NCBI GenBank assembly: GCA_015501075.1
Contig: JADNYJ010000002.1
Coordinates: 992,001-1,056,000 of the forward strand
Source of the DNA: Gymnopilus junonius
Taxonomy: Eukaryota > Basidiomycota > Agaricomycetes > Agaricales > Galerinaceae
DNA length: 64,000 nucleotides
Direction of reading: 5' to 3'
Positions 45,403 through 57,186 of this stretch are shown here, in pieces. Each line of letters begins with the position of its first letter. The first letter of the stretch is position 1. Under the pieces are notes generated by a model, which saw only the letters and a list, made by a program, of their open reading frames with translations, was not told the origin of the DNA and did not search any database. A program made the translations under genes and the position numbers.

Positions 45403-47728
45403 TCAATCAGCACTGGACGACAGTGCACCGAAAGCCCTTAAAACGCTTTGCAGCTTTGTGGTCATCTCATCCCACTCGCTGGCAGGATCAGACAATGCTG
45501 TAATGGCACCACCCGCCCCGATGACCCATTCTTCTCGTGATCCAGAACATCCAGCGCTTTCGTCGTACTTGAAACAGCTGCGAATGGTAACAGACCAGTC
45601 ACCACTGCCACCAACGCACCAGTAGCCAAATACTCCAGAATATATACCACGTTCTTGGCTTTCCAGCTGTTGGAGGATCTCAACACTACGCTTTTTTGGC
45701 GCTCCCGTCATACTACCTACAAAGGATTGAGCAGTGGGAAAGAAGGCTTTGGTCAATTGACTTACCAGGCGGCAAACTCTCCTTGAGAACCCTCCAACCC
45801 AGCTGGTCTCCAGCGCCAGAAATCGAGTGAGCTCTGTCGCATAATCTCCCTTCAATAACGCTGACCAGTTGCCAGACCGTTTCATATTCCTCCACAGAGC
45901 AGAATTGCTTGACCTCAACATCTTCGCCGACAACTCCGTGTAGATCATGTCGAATGAGATCTACGATCATTAAATTCTCAGCTACCTCCTTCGGATTACC
46001 GATCAAAGCTTTCTCTGCGACGCTGCGCGTGATATACGGAGCTTTGCGGACGGTACCTTTAATCGGTCGTAACTGACAAATCGAATCTGGAGGCCGAGAG
46101 TAGGAGAGAAAGCGTTCGGGTGACGAAGATAACAGGGTTGTGGGGTGCAAGCGAAGATAAGCAGAATGTGGGGCAGGATTTGCCTTTCTCAATTTTTTGT
46201 AGCGTTGCCAAGAAGCCGATCCAACTTTGCATCCAGAGGAAGGGATGGAGATTTGCGTTTGAGCCGTCAGACACAATTCGTAAGAATCTCCTGCATAAAG
46301 ATGTTCTTTAGCCTGTTGGATGTTAGAAATATAACGGTTCTTGTTGGGGATGGTGATCGTCGGATTGGGACAAATAGCAAGGTCACTTGCAGAGGAAGAT
46401 GACAATGGTAAATTCTCAAGCCTTTCAACAGTTCGAGCAACCCACGAATGGTCGTCGGGCTTGAGGGATTGAACGAATACTCGTTTCGTGTGTGAATCGA
46501 AAACGATGCTTCTTTCAACGAAGATAAAGTTGACATCAGGGTGCATGTTTGTGGAATCCCTGCATAGAGGAATATGGAGCGAATGCACACCGAGCTCGTA
46601 GCTAAGACAGCCAACGAGACCGCCCCAGAACGGAAGTTGTGGACTTCCGTCTTCAACAGCCCTCGAATGCATGAATTTACCCAACCACGACCAGATATCC
46701 TGCAGACCGAGTGTTTCGTAGGAAACTTGATCGTTCTTGGTGAGTGTTACTGACTCATCTCCGACCCTGTATGTAATTTGTAGAGTTGACGAGGAGATGC
46801 AAGCCAGGATAGAATACCGTCCAGGTTGTGAGGCCGATTCAAGGAGGGCAAAGCGAGACGATTCATTTGATGCACCGAATGCTTCGCAAGCATCAACGAC
46901 TGTAATTTCCGGTCGTAACAAAGACGAGACGATGACAGCAGGACGATCGTTTGGAGTCGATAATGGAGCTGGAGCAGTCGGGTAAGGCCAAAACTTGCCC
47001 ATTATTCTTCCGACTTCCTCGTTCCAATTCATAATGCTCCTGTCTTTCTTCTTTGTCCACGTCTGGGCGAGACGCCAAAAATTACGAAGTACTTGAACAC
47101 CGCCACCCTCCGTGCAAACGGATTCTGGATGATACTGAACTGCCCAGAAAGGGAGATATTTATGGCGAATAGCCATGACAACCTTCCCGTTTTCTTCGTC
47201 GTGTGCCCATGCAAGTTCCTCGACTTCCCCGTCTTCCTTCAATTTGACATGCAGAGAATGGTAACGAACGGCTCGTACGGAACCAACGGCGTCAAACAAG
47301 TCCATAGATCGATGATGCACGGAAGACATGAGCCCGTGCTTGACTGCCTTAAGTCTCTTCAAGATAGCACCATTTTCTATGGCAAGGCTCTGGAGACCTA
47401 GGCAGACCCAAATATCGGAAGAAGGTCATGATCCTTCAATTTCCAAAGATCTCTGACAACACCGACATCTTCGGATACTTCTGGAGAGCCAGGTCCAGGC
47501 CCAACGATTATAGCAGAAAAATAAGGGAGATATGGCAGCAGGTTTCCTATCTCGAAGTCGTCATTCTTGATAATCGTTATCAAAACATTTGGAATAGCCT
47601 GTCGACAGAGGGCAGCGAGGCTGAAAGACAAAATAAGGGCTCGCAAAAATAGAAAGCAAATGGTATTACTTATGCGTGAAGGAGTCATAGGAATCGATGA
47701 GAAGGAGTCGAGGAATCTCGAGTGTCAT
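45403..47728 (-). pseudogene. ABZ1: Para-aminobenzoate synthase, copy 2, one frame break
   Basis: This copy is the same fusion enzyme as copy 1 and differs by a few conservative changes, such as Ile/Val in the DAVGSIRAV segment, Gly/Asp after KKK, and ARTI/ARTV. The PIKGT and GSMTGAP motifs are unchanged. One base is missing near 47406 (GACACCAAAT in copy 1 against GACCCAAAT here). This breaks the frame just before the GVCLGLQ nucleophile of the amidotransferase domain. If real, only the PabB part could be made from an internal start. Given similar one-base losses throughout the window, it may be a base-calling error and the copy may be functional or allelic. Confidence 0.85.
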
Positions 47729-48188
47729 CTGTATGTTATCCTGGGTCTGGCGTGCTACATGCGCATTTAAATCGAGGATATAAAAGACTGGACAGAAAAA
47801 CGTATGAGTCAATTGTCGCCGAGGGAGAAAGATACTTGCAGCTATGTAACGGCACGATCGGGGAGAACTTGAAGTATGTTTGTCTTTTATATTGGATGGA
47901 GATTTACGGCAACACGGAAGGATCTCAGGGCGGTGGACTTGTTCTCCCACTCTAGTGATATTCGTTGTTGTCCTAATGATCCCATCTCTTGAATATTCTT
48001 CGGTGAAGTATGCATATGTATGGCCTAGAAATTTTCAGATTACACAAATAGGGGCCTATGCATCACGTGACAGTGACGAATACATAACGGACCGATTAAC
48101 CCGGTTTCATTCCTTCAATGCTTCGACGGTTTGACCTGTATTTGTGTTAATATTTCACCGATGATGCTCTTCATCGAGCCTTAATCCA
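47729..48188. promoter_or_regulatory. Divergent promoter region, copy 2
   Basis: Repeat of 33324-33786, with the same TCACGTGA palindrome (about 48064-48071) and several one-base deletions relative to copy 1. Confidence 0.5.
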
Positions 48189-51100
48189 ATGACCGCTCTC
48201 GATTCCAATGCCAACACTGATTTCAAGAAGGTTTTGGTTTCTTTCTCTTTTCTCGTAATTCTTACATGTTTGAACTGCCTCTTTGCAGCTAAAGGCCATA
48301 TGTGTGCCTCTCTTAGGCACATCGCGATTAACACCCGCGTCTATCCAGCCGACTTTAAACCTTCTCACAGAGCTCAACAGATCTTGAGTGAGATACCTTC
48401 AGAAAATCTGACGTCAAACCTCATCTCATATGTATTCCTCCCGCTATCAACAATCCTCCAACGCAACCCTTCTTCCGAAATACCTAACCAGATTCTAGAG
48501 AAGATTTTTATTGCCCTATCTTTCTTTGCGAGAGTTGGTGGTGGACATGCGATGCTAAGGTCTGGGAGCAAATATTTATGCTTTCTGGTGCTGTCATCGG
48601 CGGAATAGATGAAAAATCGGGTCGAAAACGCGATGACGAGACCAAAGACGCCGCTGCTCGCTGTCTCATCTCTCTCCTGCGTCCTCGTTCAGCCGAGGAA
48701 GCTTCAAACAGAAACTTGGATCCGATCATGGCGAGGATCGTCTAACAGCCCTCCAAAAAGACGCCCAAAATCCCAAATTTGTCCCTGTCGTTGGCCAAAC
48801 ATTGGATTCCGTGTTGAATGCCACTTTCTCGTTTCATCTTTCACTTCAGCGAGCAGTTCTAGAAGTCACATATATTCTGATCGATTTATATCTTCCAGAC
48901 CGATTGGTCCCTTCTGTTTTGCCTGGAGTGGTTAGCACAATGACAAAGATATGTCTCGGACACCTCAGGAAAAAGGTTGGGCAAACGGAGAGATTGTGGC
49001 TCGTGGCCTTCAAGTGATGCAGGTTGTTGTAACTAGAGCCATTGGGAATGAAGTTTGCATACGAGATGGCGCTATCCGACGCATTGACACTCTGGAGGAC
49101 CTTGTCGGCTCACAAAGCCAAGCGGAGCCTTCCACTGCAGATAAACAACTTCCCTATGGCACCGTAAGGACAGAATCATGGCTCCGTGGTACAGCCACCC
49201 AGTTACATATTGCGATCAACAGTATATCATCCCTGCAATCTCATCCCACACCATTCGCTCTCCAAAGCCTTGCAGATTTTTCTGCGACACTTCTTCGATC
49301 CACATCGTTGACATTGCCTCAAACCCAGTCGCTCCTGCTATCCTTCCTCTTGTCACTTTCGCTTTCCGAGTACCGTTCCGTTTCCTCGAAGCTCGACAAT
49401 CTTTAAAGCATCTTCTGCTCCACCCATCGGATGCTCAGCTTTCGCTGCAATACACTGTCATGAAAAACCTGGGCGACAATCTATCAGCGCTTCCCCGGCT
49501 TCTATCAACTCATGCAGATTCGCGAGTTACACATGCGGCCAGTTTGATAACGGCAGTGTGTCGTCTCGCGTCTGGAGTGGATGCTGAAGGATCTCTCGTT
49601 GTCGCAAAGGGTATTCGTAAGCTCCTTGGTTCCACCGGCGGTATTGAGAAATGGGGATGGGGTTTGCTCTCTGTACTTGAAATTGTTGAACCGCCTGTTA
49701 TCGTGACGCGTACATCTGGGGCGCAATTGCCCTTGAAAATAATCCTGAGACACCGGAATGGATCGAGTTTCCTGACTTGATTTTCAACAACATTTCCTCT
49801 CAGGAAACCCGCGACGCTTTGAAGAACATGTTCCACGCTTTGGGGTTGGCCGGGGGAGACTCTTGCCTTTTTGCCGTTGAGTGGTTTCTCCGTGTAGGGC
49901 GATCCGGAATAAGTTCGACCTCGGTTGCCGCTCTTTGGTGTGCGTGCAGGTTGTTGGAAGGCATCGCACAAATCTCTCTTTATAGCGGCCGTGCGGCCTC
50001 ACTCTCATCCAGTAAGGCCAGCAAACGCTTAGAGAAAGAAGCGCGTGCTTTAGCTAAGAGCATTGCTGAAATTTGGGACCGGCCTGATGATATATTAGAC
50101 GACGAAATACCCCTCCCTGTGGATGACGAAAGATCATTTTTTGTTCAGCATCAGAAGGGTATCATTCCTCTTGATGAGACTCTCAGAATCGTTCAGCCAT
50201 CTAAACCCAAGGAGTCAAGTACGAAGCATCAACCAATCGTCCACCGAGCTCTTTGTCTGCAGCTTATTGCAATATCAGCAGGAGTATCTCAAGCTCGCTT
50301 CGCTCCTTTGTTCATCCATATACTTTACCCAGTCCTTCATTCCCTTGTTTCCCCGCTTTCATTTCTATCCTCTACTGCCCTCGCGACGTTGAATTTTATT
50401 ACAATTGCCACATCTTATGCCTCGCCAGCTAATCTTCTTCTCTCCAATTTCGACTATGTGCTTGACTCAGTGTCTCGTCGCCTGACTCGACGATGGCTCG
50501 ACATTGATGCAACCAAGGTCTTAGCAATAATGATTCGCCTAGTAGGACCTGATATCGTGGACAGAGCTGGGGACGTCGTCGAAGAGTGCTTCGACCGTTT
50601 GGATGAATATCATGGCTATGGGATAATCGTCGACGGTCTTATAGAAGTACTGATGGAAGTACTTAAAGTTATTGAGCTAGAGGCAAGGCAAAATAAACGA
50701 GAATCAAAAGCTCAGCCACCTTCTGCGGTGAAAGTATCGCTAGATAATTTTTTGTCTTTTCTTCCGAAGAGGTCTGAAACAAAGGAAGCAGACAATACTG
50801 ACTATGGACCTGCTCCCAGAGGGCCTTGGGGAGAGGACAAATCTGGCGAAGACAAAATAGATGAGGAAGAAGGCTTTTCCAAGGCCAGACCAGACCAGGC
50901 AGATGAGCCACCACCTACAACTGTCCAGGCTTTAACGAAGCAAATTATTTCCCGGTCACTCTACTTCCTGACGCACGAGTCGCCTGTTATTCGCACCAGA
51001 ATTTTGAATTTACTAGCCTTGTCAATCCCTGTCTTGCCTGAATCTGCTCTCCTGCCATCCATCCATTCTGCATGGCCATTCATCTTGAATCGTTTGGCAG

Positions 51101-51609
51101 ATTCCGAGACCTTTGTTGTCAGTGCTGCTGCGGCTCTTGTTGAAGAACTTGCAAAGCATGTTGGAGAATTCATGTTTCGACGAGTCTGGGATGATGTCTG
51201 GCCGAAGTTTCGGTCAATGTTGCGCGCTCTGGAAGGAGGAGAGGCTACCAGCGCACTTACTCGACGAGGAAAGACTGGCATCGGGACGGAATCCGCTTAC
51301 ACTCATTCACATCGCTTGTATCGGTCTATCCTCAGGACAATGACGTTTGCTCTTCAGGGTGTACATGAACATGAAACTTCTTTTTGGGAAATCATAGTAA
51401 CTTTTCGTAGGTTTTTAGCTGCTGCCGCACACGAGGAACTTCAACAGTGTGCTGTTGCTCTGTATGTACAAGCAGGGAAGGTAAACCCCGATTCAGTGTG
51501 GTTAGTCTTATCGTCTACGGTGAAAGAGATGGATCCTGTGATGGCCTTCTTAAAAAAAGACTGGGATATCGGAAAAAATGTGGGCCTTGTACTTAAAAAT
51601 GTAGATTAG
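48189..51609 (+). CDS. TTI1: TTI1, full-length locus with frame breaks (copy 2)
   Basis: This copy spans the whole gene of about 1,070 residues. The HEAT-repeat C-terminal part is open from 49777 to 51609 (NISSQETRDALKNMF; IKEVL-like GLIEVLMEVLKVIE; PPTTVQALTKQIISRSLYFL; DSETFVVSAAAALVEELAKH). The 5' part repeats copy 1 but lacks single bases near 48380, 48522, 48730, 48962 and 49387. A further break lies outside the repeat near 49720, where GAQL should read into AIALENNPETPEW. Each is a one-base loss in conserved sequence. Tti1 is essential in yeasts, so total loss is unlikely; base errors or haplotype mixing is my reading. The stop is 13 bp from that of the convergent dCMP deaminase gene. 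Confidence 0.82.
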
Positions 51610-51622
51610 CATCCTGTATATA

Positions 51623-53147
51623 TCATCGTATAGTGTCGACATCATGATCGGAGTCCGGTTTAGACTCAAAAGATGCCAGCCCTTCATCCTCTGCCGATGG
51701 CAATCGAAACTTGCTATTGGGGTCATATCTTCGCAGTTGAACCCCAGCAGCCTTGAACAGAGCGGCAGATGCATCATCACTATATCCGTGGTTAGAAAAT
51801 ATGACTTGTTACGAGCTTATTGAAAGGCCTGACACTTTATATGTTAGGTTGTAGACCACAGTTTTCACTCCAGTTTGGATAATCTTCACGGTGCACTTAA
51901 GACAGGGACAGCTACCGGAATGTCAGCAATGCTGATCAAACAAGCCAGAAAACTCTATGGACTTACGTGTTGCAATATAGCACACAATCCTGACCAACCC
52001 TTTCCCGGCCAGCTTCGAGTAAGGCATTTTCTTCTGCGTGTAAACAGAGGCACTCCTGTTGGGCAGTCCCGTTGCAATGAGAGCATCCGCCTTCGTTGCA
52101 ATTTAGAAGGCCACGAGGTGTGCCATTGTACCTTAGAAGGCTTGTTACTCCGCTGATAGGGGAACATACACATACGAAAACCAAACGTACCCTGTCGCAA
52201 GGATACGATTTTCGCGGACAAGAATGGCCCCTACGCGTCGCTTCATACAGTTTGAACGACGAGATGCAAGGGATGCTAAAGTCTGTAAAATAAGCTGCCC
52301 TGAGTTGAATTACCGCATAGAGGCTAGTTAGGCAAACCATAAAGTACGCATCCCAGCTTGGTCGAAGGTGTTCAGGATGTAAAAGATTAAGGTCATCAAG
52401 ATATGAATGTAAAAGCTGCAGACTGGAAAACGAATTGACTACTTGAATGTTGACAAATTCTGCTAGATTCTGCAACGAATTCGCTCTTGAGGATGGGGAA
52501 CCGAAAACTATTCTGTCATCTTCTTCTACGAAATCTTGCAATGGGACATCGGCGTAGCTATTGAGTGAAATCAACAAGTATCATTCAGAAATCAATGGGA
52601 TTTAGACCTTTTCGAGCGCTGAAATCTCTCTAAAAGAGGGGCGTCTGAGCTGAGAAGAAGGAAGAAAGGTCGACGAATAAAAGGTTCTATTAATTCCTTC
52701 GTGCAAAGATTTGAAGTGACAAAGTTATCACGCCAGTTTTCAGTGACATATTTTAATAGCTGTGTATGACTGGAGAAGCATAATGCTTGGGACTGAAGCA
52801 TTGTGTTTGAGATTGGGGCAGGAGAGGGCAGAGGGCTCATGGATAGGAAAGACAGATGTTTTGCGATGGCATTGGATTGAAGCTTTTTCTGGAAGTTATT
52901 TGCAGAGGTGTTATTCCGGAAGCTGCTGTTACTTGGTTCTGAATCCTATAGACGTGTCACATATCTTAAATTTACGAATGGGACCAAAACTCTGTCCAGC
53001 GAGTAATACCTCTAAGTCCTTTTCATATCCTCCGAAGTTGAAATCAGACTGAGTAATTCGAACCAGGGTAAACCCCTTTGAAGATACCAGATAATCTTCT
53101 ATGCTGGATTTTCCAGAGAAACGCGTCCCGATGATTGCCACAAACAT
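51623..53147 (-). CDS. DCD1: Deoxycytidylate (dCMP) deaminase
   Basis: The enzyme makes dUMP from dCMP for thymidylate synthesis. As in other fungal Dcd1 proteins, an N-terminal P-loop domain (MFVAIIGTRFSGKSS) precedes the deaminase. After RPSWDAYFM, an intron of about 60 bp leads to TLASLASRRSNCMKRRVGA and ILVRENRILATGYNGTPRGL. The zinc site is LHAEENALLEAGRER (His and catalytic Glu) together with YCNTCPCLKC (two Cys). The C-terminus is acidic and ends at 51623. About 370 residues in seven or so exons. Convergent with TTI1 by 13 bp. Confidence 0.93.
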
Positions 53148-53534
53148 GGATCGATGAGATGAGAAATCAGTTCAAACTTCAGAATTGTTACATTTGTCAA
53201 ATGTGACAACAGGCATGTGACTTTCTACGTAATTGTGACAAGACGTGAAAGTACGCCGAGGCCTCCGCGGCTTGCTCCATGATGAACGTCGACATTTCTG
53301 AACCGGATAGTACTAAGTCATAATAAGTGCATACTAAATAGCAGTCGCATGAATTAAAAAAGAAATGCACTGCTGTGATTTACCCTCCCTTGCCTGAAGT
53401 CCTAACCAGTTCAAGCCCAGAGAACAAGTTTAACGTTGTCTTGCCAGTTGGCAGTGAACCTGGTTGTCCTGAGACTTGGCTATGCCAGAAAAAATAGCGC
53501 ATAATTTGGTGCTATATTCGCACTGAATCTTTGG
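53148..53534. other. Intergenic: DCD1 promoter and downstream flank of the RNase P subunit gene
   Basis: A 387 bp AT-rich gap between two minus-strand genes. Nothing beyond promoter-type sequence was recognised. Confidence 0.5.
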
Positions 53535-54462
53535 CTAGGACGCTTTAAGCAATTTTTTTCTTCTTTTGGCATCAGCCCTCTCTTGATTTCTCGACTCCTT
53601 GGCTGCCTTCATATCTTTAGGTGCTGTTGTGCGCAGATGCTTGACATGAGTCCCAATTAATGGATGGCTTGGTTTCGGATTTGAAAGCCAAGAAGCTGAC
53701 AAGACTGGAACTTGATCGAGCATTAATTTCAGTTGTTGGGCCTTAGGGGAATTTCTCTGGTAGGTCTAGGTGGTTAGATATAGACATAAGAAGATGGAAC
53801 CCGAACACACGTCAATTGCTAGAGCCGTTACTCTGCGAACCCCTAGCACTTTAGCAATAGTGAGTTCGGATCCCCGTGGTAGAGGAACGAGTTTAACATG
53901 ACTGCTTGGATTACTTGAATTGCAAGCCGCAACAAGGTGAGGGAGATGGTCTACTAATATAGCGGGATCCACATCAGCGCGACAGACAAATACGGTCTCC
54001 AACAATGGAGGTAATGAAGGTTCAGAAGTAGCGACAATGATTGGACGACGAGACCTTTGAGCCTGTATCTCGAGCCTTTTAGTGACTTCGTTTATTCCAT
54101 AGACTATGTGACGCAGGATAGCGGGAGGGTCAGGAGCTTCAGAAACTTGAAGAACGGCTTGCGGTTGCAACTCAATGTCTTCCACACTGCTGGTTACAGC
54201 AGCACCGTTAGTTTCACTTTCGAATTTGCTTGCAAGATCAGTGTGGCTCTTCGGTTTCTTATTCTGCTTCGCAAAATCTGCAGCTTTTGTAGACCGCTTT
54301 CGTTTCCGATTAAGAGCGTTCCGTGCGGTGCGATAGTATGACGCTCCCTCCAGAGCCTGGGTGACATAGGTTAGAATATTATTCTGTAGGTTAATCGGTA
54401 CCGACGGCCTGCGCGAATGTCAAAGATGCGGTGCAAGGACCAAGAATTTTAGGGCGTACCAT
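53535..54462 (-). CDS. L7Ae-like RNase P/MRP subunit (Pop3/Rpp38 type)
   Basis: The core reads HIVYGINEVTKRLEIQ, PIIVATSEPSLPPLLETVF, DPAILVDHLPHLVAAC and LTIAKVLGVRRVTALAID. This is an L7Ae fold with the Pop3/Rpp38 layout, whose members bind the RNase P and MRP RNAs in the nucleolus. A basic stretch precedes it (RKRKRSTKAADF), and the C-terminus is Lys/Arg-rich (ADAKRRKKLLKAS). The 3' exon begins RNSPKAQQLKLM. The start ATG at 54462 gives MVRPKILGP. Joining this to SVPINLQNNILTYV needs either a one-base shift near 54415 or an undetected intron. About 270 residues. The start codon is almost back to back with the arrestin gene's first ATG. Confidence 0.68.
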
Positions 54463-54576
54463 TGAATGACGTGCGGGTTAGCAAGAGCGCTCTTGAATAC
54501 TACCTTCTTATCACTGCTACCCTTCGCTTTTGCGCGGTTGGAGGGTTGGGTCAGAATCCGGGCATGCTTATCGGCC

Positions 54577-57039
54577 ATGGCTAAGGTTCTTGGGTGGGAA
54601 CGACGAAGTTACATTCACCAAAACATGGTTCAACAACTTCCTGCATACTCCATGTCTTCAGGCAAGCTTCACGCACCTAGTTCGTCAGCAGGTCTAGGCA
54701 TTAGCTTATCGCCTTGTGCAACTCTTTCCAGCAAGCTGGAATCTGACGCAGCTACTTGCAACTCTACTATGCATTTCAACCTTACCGAGGTGAACGCTAC
54801 TTCGAGGCTCCACGAATCACCATCTTCCTTGTCGACAGATGATCTATTTCGAGTTTCTAGGGCTCTTGTTGAAAAGCCCTCGATTTCTTCAAACTTTGTA
54901 AACCCTCTTCGTGGCTCGGTAGTCACTTCTGATAGAGATATGTCAGAGATCAACACTTTCCTGGGCGATTCGAAATCGCGTCTGAAATCTGGCATCAAGC
55001 TTCTATCTAAAAACTCTGGTGAAGAAAGAGGTCTTGGTTTAGAGAAGGCAAGGCGGCAATCCCGTGTGGACATCGACATCTTCCTCAAAAGCGACATCAG
55101 TGTAGAAGATGGTCATCTCCAAGGCATTATCAAGATCCATATTCGAAAGCACAAGAAGAAAGGTCAGCGCATCTTGGTCTCCGGTGGCAAGGTTATGGCT
55201 ATTGGTTTTGAGAGTGGTCCAAATCAGGAAGAGAGATTTATCTTTTATCAAAGTTCTGCTATGCTCTCTGAAGTGGCTTCTGATCTTGACACTTTGTACT
55301 CTTTAGAGCCAGACCCTGAAGGTTTCTTTGGCTCTAGACAAGGAGACCACTGGCTCCCATTTTCTCTGTGTTTGTCATCTTCATCTGCTTATGGGAAGCC
55401 CAAGGGGTCTATACACACTCAAAGTGGTCTGTCTGTTCGTTATATCGTCATGGTGTTCGTATGGAATCTTCCTTTTATCGCTCTTGGGACAGAAACTGAG
55501 ATCTCAGTCTAGGTTTCTTCGAATCAAGGACTCGGCCTCTGGTAAAAAATCCATTGCTCATATGTATCGAGAATGTAGCATTTGGCCTCGATTGAACCCA
55601 TCTGCTATTCTTGCCACACCTTCTCGGCCAATCCAAGTTACTGTATCTGAAAATTCGTCCAGTGGCAGAATTAAGCTGACAGCATCACTTCATCGTTTGC
55701 ACTGGGTCGCTGGTCAACTTTGCCATATCTCCCTAGAAGTGGTGAATGATTCAAAGAAAACCTTGAAGAATGTTACACTAGGACTTATTCAATCTGTGAC
55801 CACCTTCAAACTGAGCGAAGTTCAACACGAAAGCGGTAGTGTCCGCAAAGACGGCCATCCATCTGTTACGCACAAGCTAGTTGCTCAGTCTTACCTCGTT
55901 GCCGGAGAAAGTAGCAAAAAAGGACATGCAAGCGCAAAAGGGTGGTGGCTTGGGGTACCAGCTGGTACATCGCAGATGTTTTCTCACTCGATTCTATTGC
56001 CGGTACTTCTGTTTTTCGACGACTTTCTGCTTAACTTACACTTGTTCAGTCAGATTCTTTATCTGTCAGAAGCGGCCAACTACTCGCGATTTCGTACACC
56101 ATAGAAATTACAGTTGGCACTGGTACACTGTTTTCAACAGACGTCAACGCTTCTTTACCGCTTGAAATAATAAATTTCATGTCCATTGACCCTCCTCCAG
56201 ATGCCGCTAATCAATCAGAAATTCGACGGTCGATATGCTCAACAATTGTTGACGAATACAATACGGATCTTGAATCGGAAGATGCTGCCAGCTCTGACGA
56301 AGATCATATCTCAGCAGCGACTGACGATGAAATTATACAGCGCACCGTCTTATCAGCCAGGATCGATACAGAATACGCCGAAAACACTCCAAGATTCGCA
56401 GACCTATATCATTCTTCAGAGCGAACTCCAGATAGGAATGCAGAACAGTCTCTCGAACAGGCTCCAGAAGATATGGATGTCACCTTCCCGTCTATGAGTG
56501 ACAACAAAACGTCTGGGATGGGTTTAGTTCTTACAGATGGAAAACCACACGTTTCAGATTTCGCTGATCGTGTAGAAAAAATGAACCAGATACGTCAAGC
56601 ATCGTTGTTAGAATGCGCAGGGGACTCGATGGAGTCAAATTCTTCATTTGTGTCTGCACGTCACTCCAGCTCCTCTAGGTCATCCGGGGAAAGTGCTTCA
56701 AAAAGTAGTGAACCGACGCCAAGTGGTAACAATGTTCCAGAAATCAAATTTCAAGACCAAGCCTTGCTATCCTCAGCAAAAAATAGCAATATACTGTCCG
56801 CGGCACCACGCGAAAACTCAGGTGTTAGCTTAGGCGATATAATCGATGCATATGCGCAACCACCAGATCTCCCAACCTCCCAGCTTCTTAATCCACGTCG
56901 TATTCTCCAAACAAGTGGTTTGTGCAAAGACTCTGAAGTATTAGCCACGAGGTTTAATTTGTCGACTACTGATCCTCGGCCTGGCACCGTTAGGGACAAA
57001 ATACGAGAACTTGAAGAACTTGCGGCGAAGGTGAAATAG
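54577..57039 (+). CDS. Arrestin-domain protein (ART-like ubiquitin ligase adaptor)
   Basis: Fungal alpha-arrestins recruit Rsp5-type ligases to membrane transporters. The arrestin N-domain is seen in DIDIFLKSDISVEDGHLQG and KGSIHTQSGLSVRYIVM. After an intron (about 55452-55512) the text runs SRFLRIKDSASGKKS, HMYRECSIWPRLNPS and, for the C-domain, HWVAGQLCHISLEVVN. A second intron leads to DSLSVRSGQLLAISYTIE and LPLEIINFMSIDPPP. The remaining 280 residues are Ser/Asp-rich and disordered, closing with IRELEELAAKVK. I see no PPxY motif in the parts read. The start at 54577 (MAKVLGWERRS) is preferred; an in-frame ATG at 54466 is possible but sits 3 bp from the divergent gene's ATG. About 780 residues. 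Confidence 0.78.
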
Positions 57040-57186
57040 ACTCTGTATAATAGCAATCTCGAAACGGTGGACATTGATGAAAATAAGTAGATTGTAAATG
57101 AGATCATAGACAAAAGCAAGAACAGAAATTCCGCTGCAGCAAACTCCAAATAATTCCAGTACTAAACATAATAGTGTGGCAAATCC

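Larger units (their letters stand above)
45044..49493 (+). repeat. 4.45 kb direct repeat, copy 2
   Basis: Matches 30638-35097. It is about 10 bp shorter, almost all from single missing bases. At least five fall in the TTI1 part and one in the para-aminobenzoate synthase gene. Its right edge (GCGCTTC) continues into the rest of TTI1, which copy 1 lacks. Confidence 0.95.

Noticed and set aside
30638..49493. The two long direct repeats as LTRs of a giant retroelement around an integrase gene
   Set aside because: The repeats contain ordinary host genes (para-aminobenzoate synthase, TTI1), there is no reverse transcriptase, gag or primer-binding site, and the integrase lies in an element with its own inverted ends.
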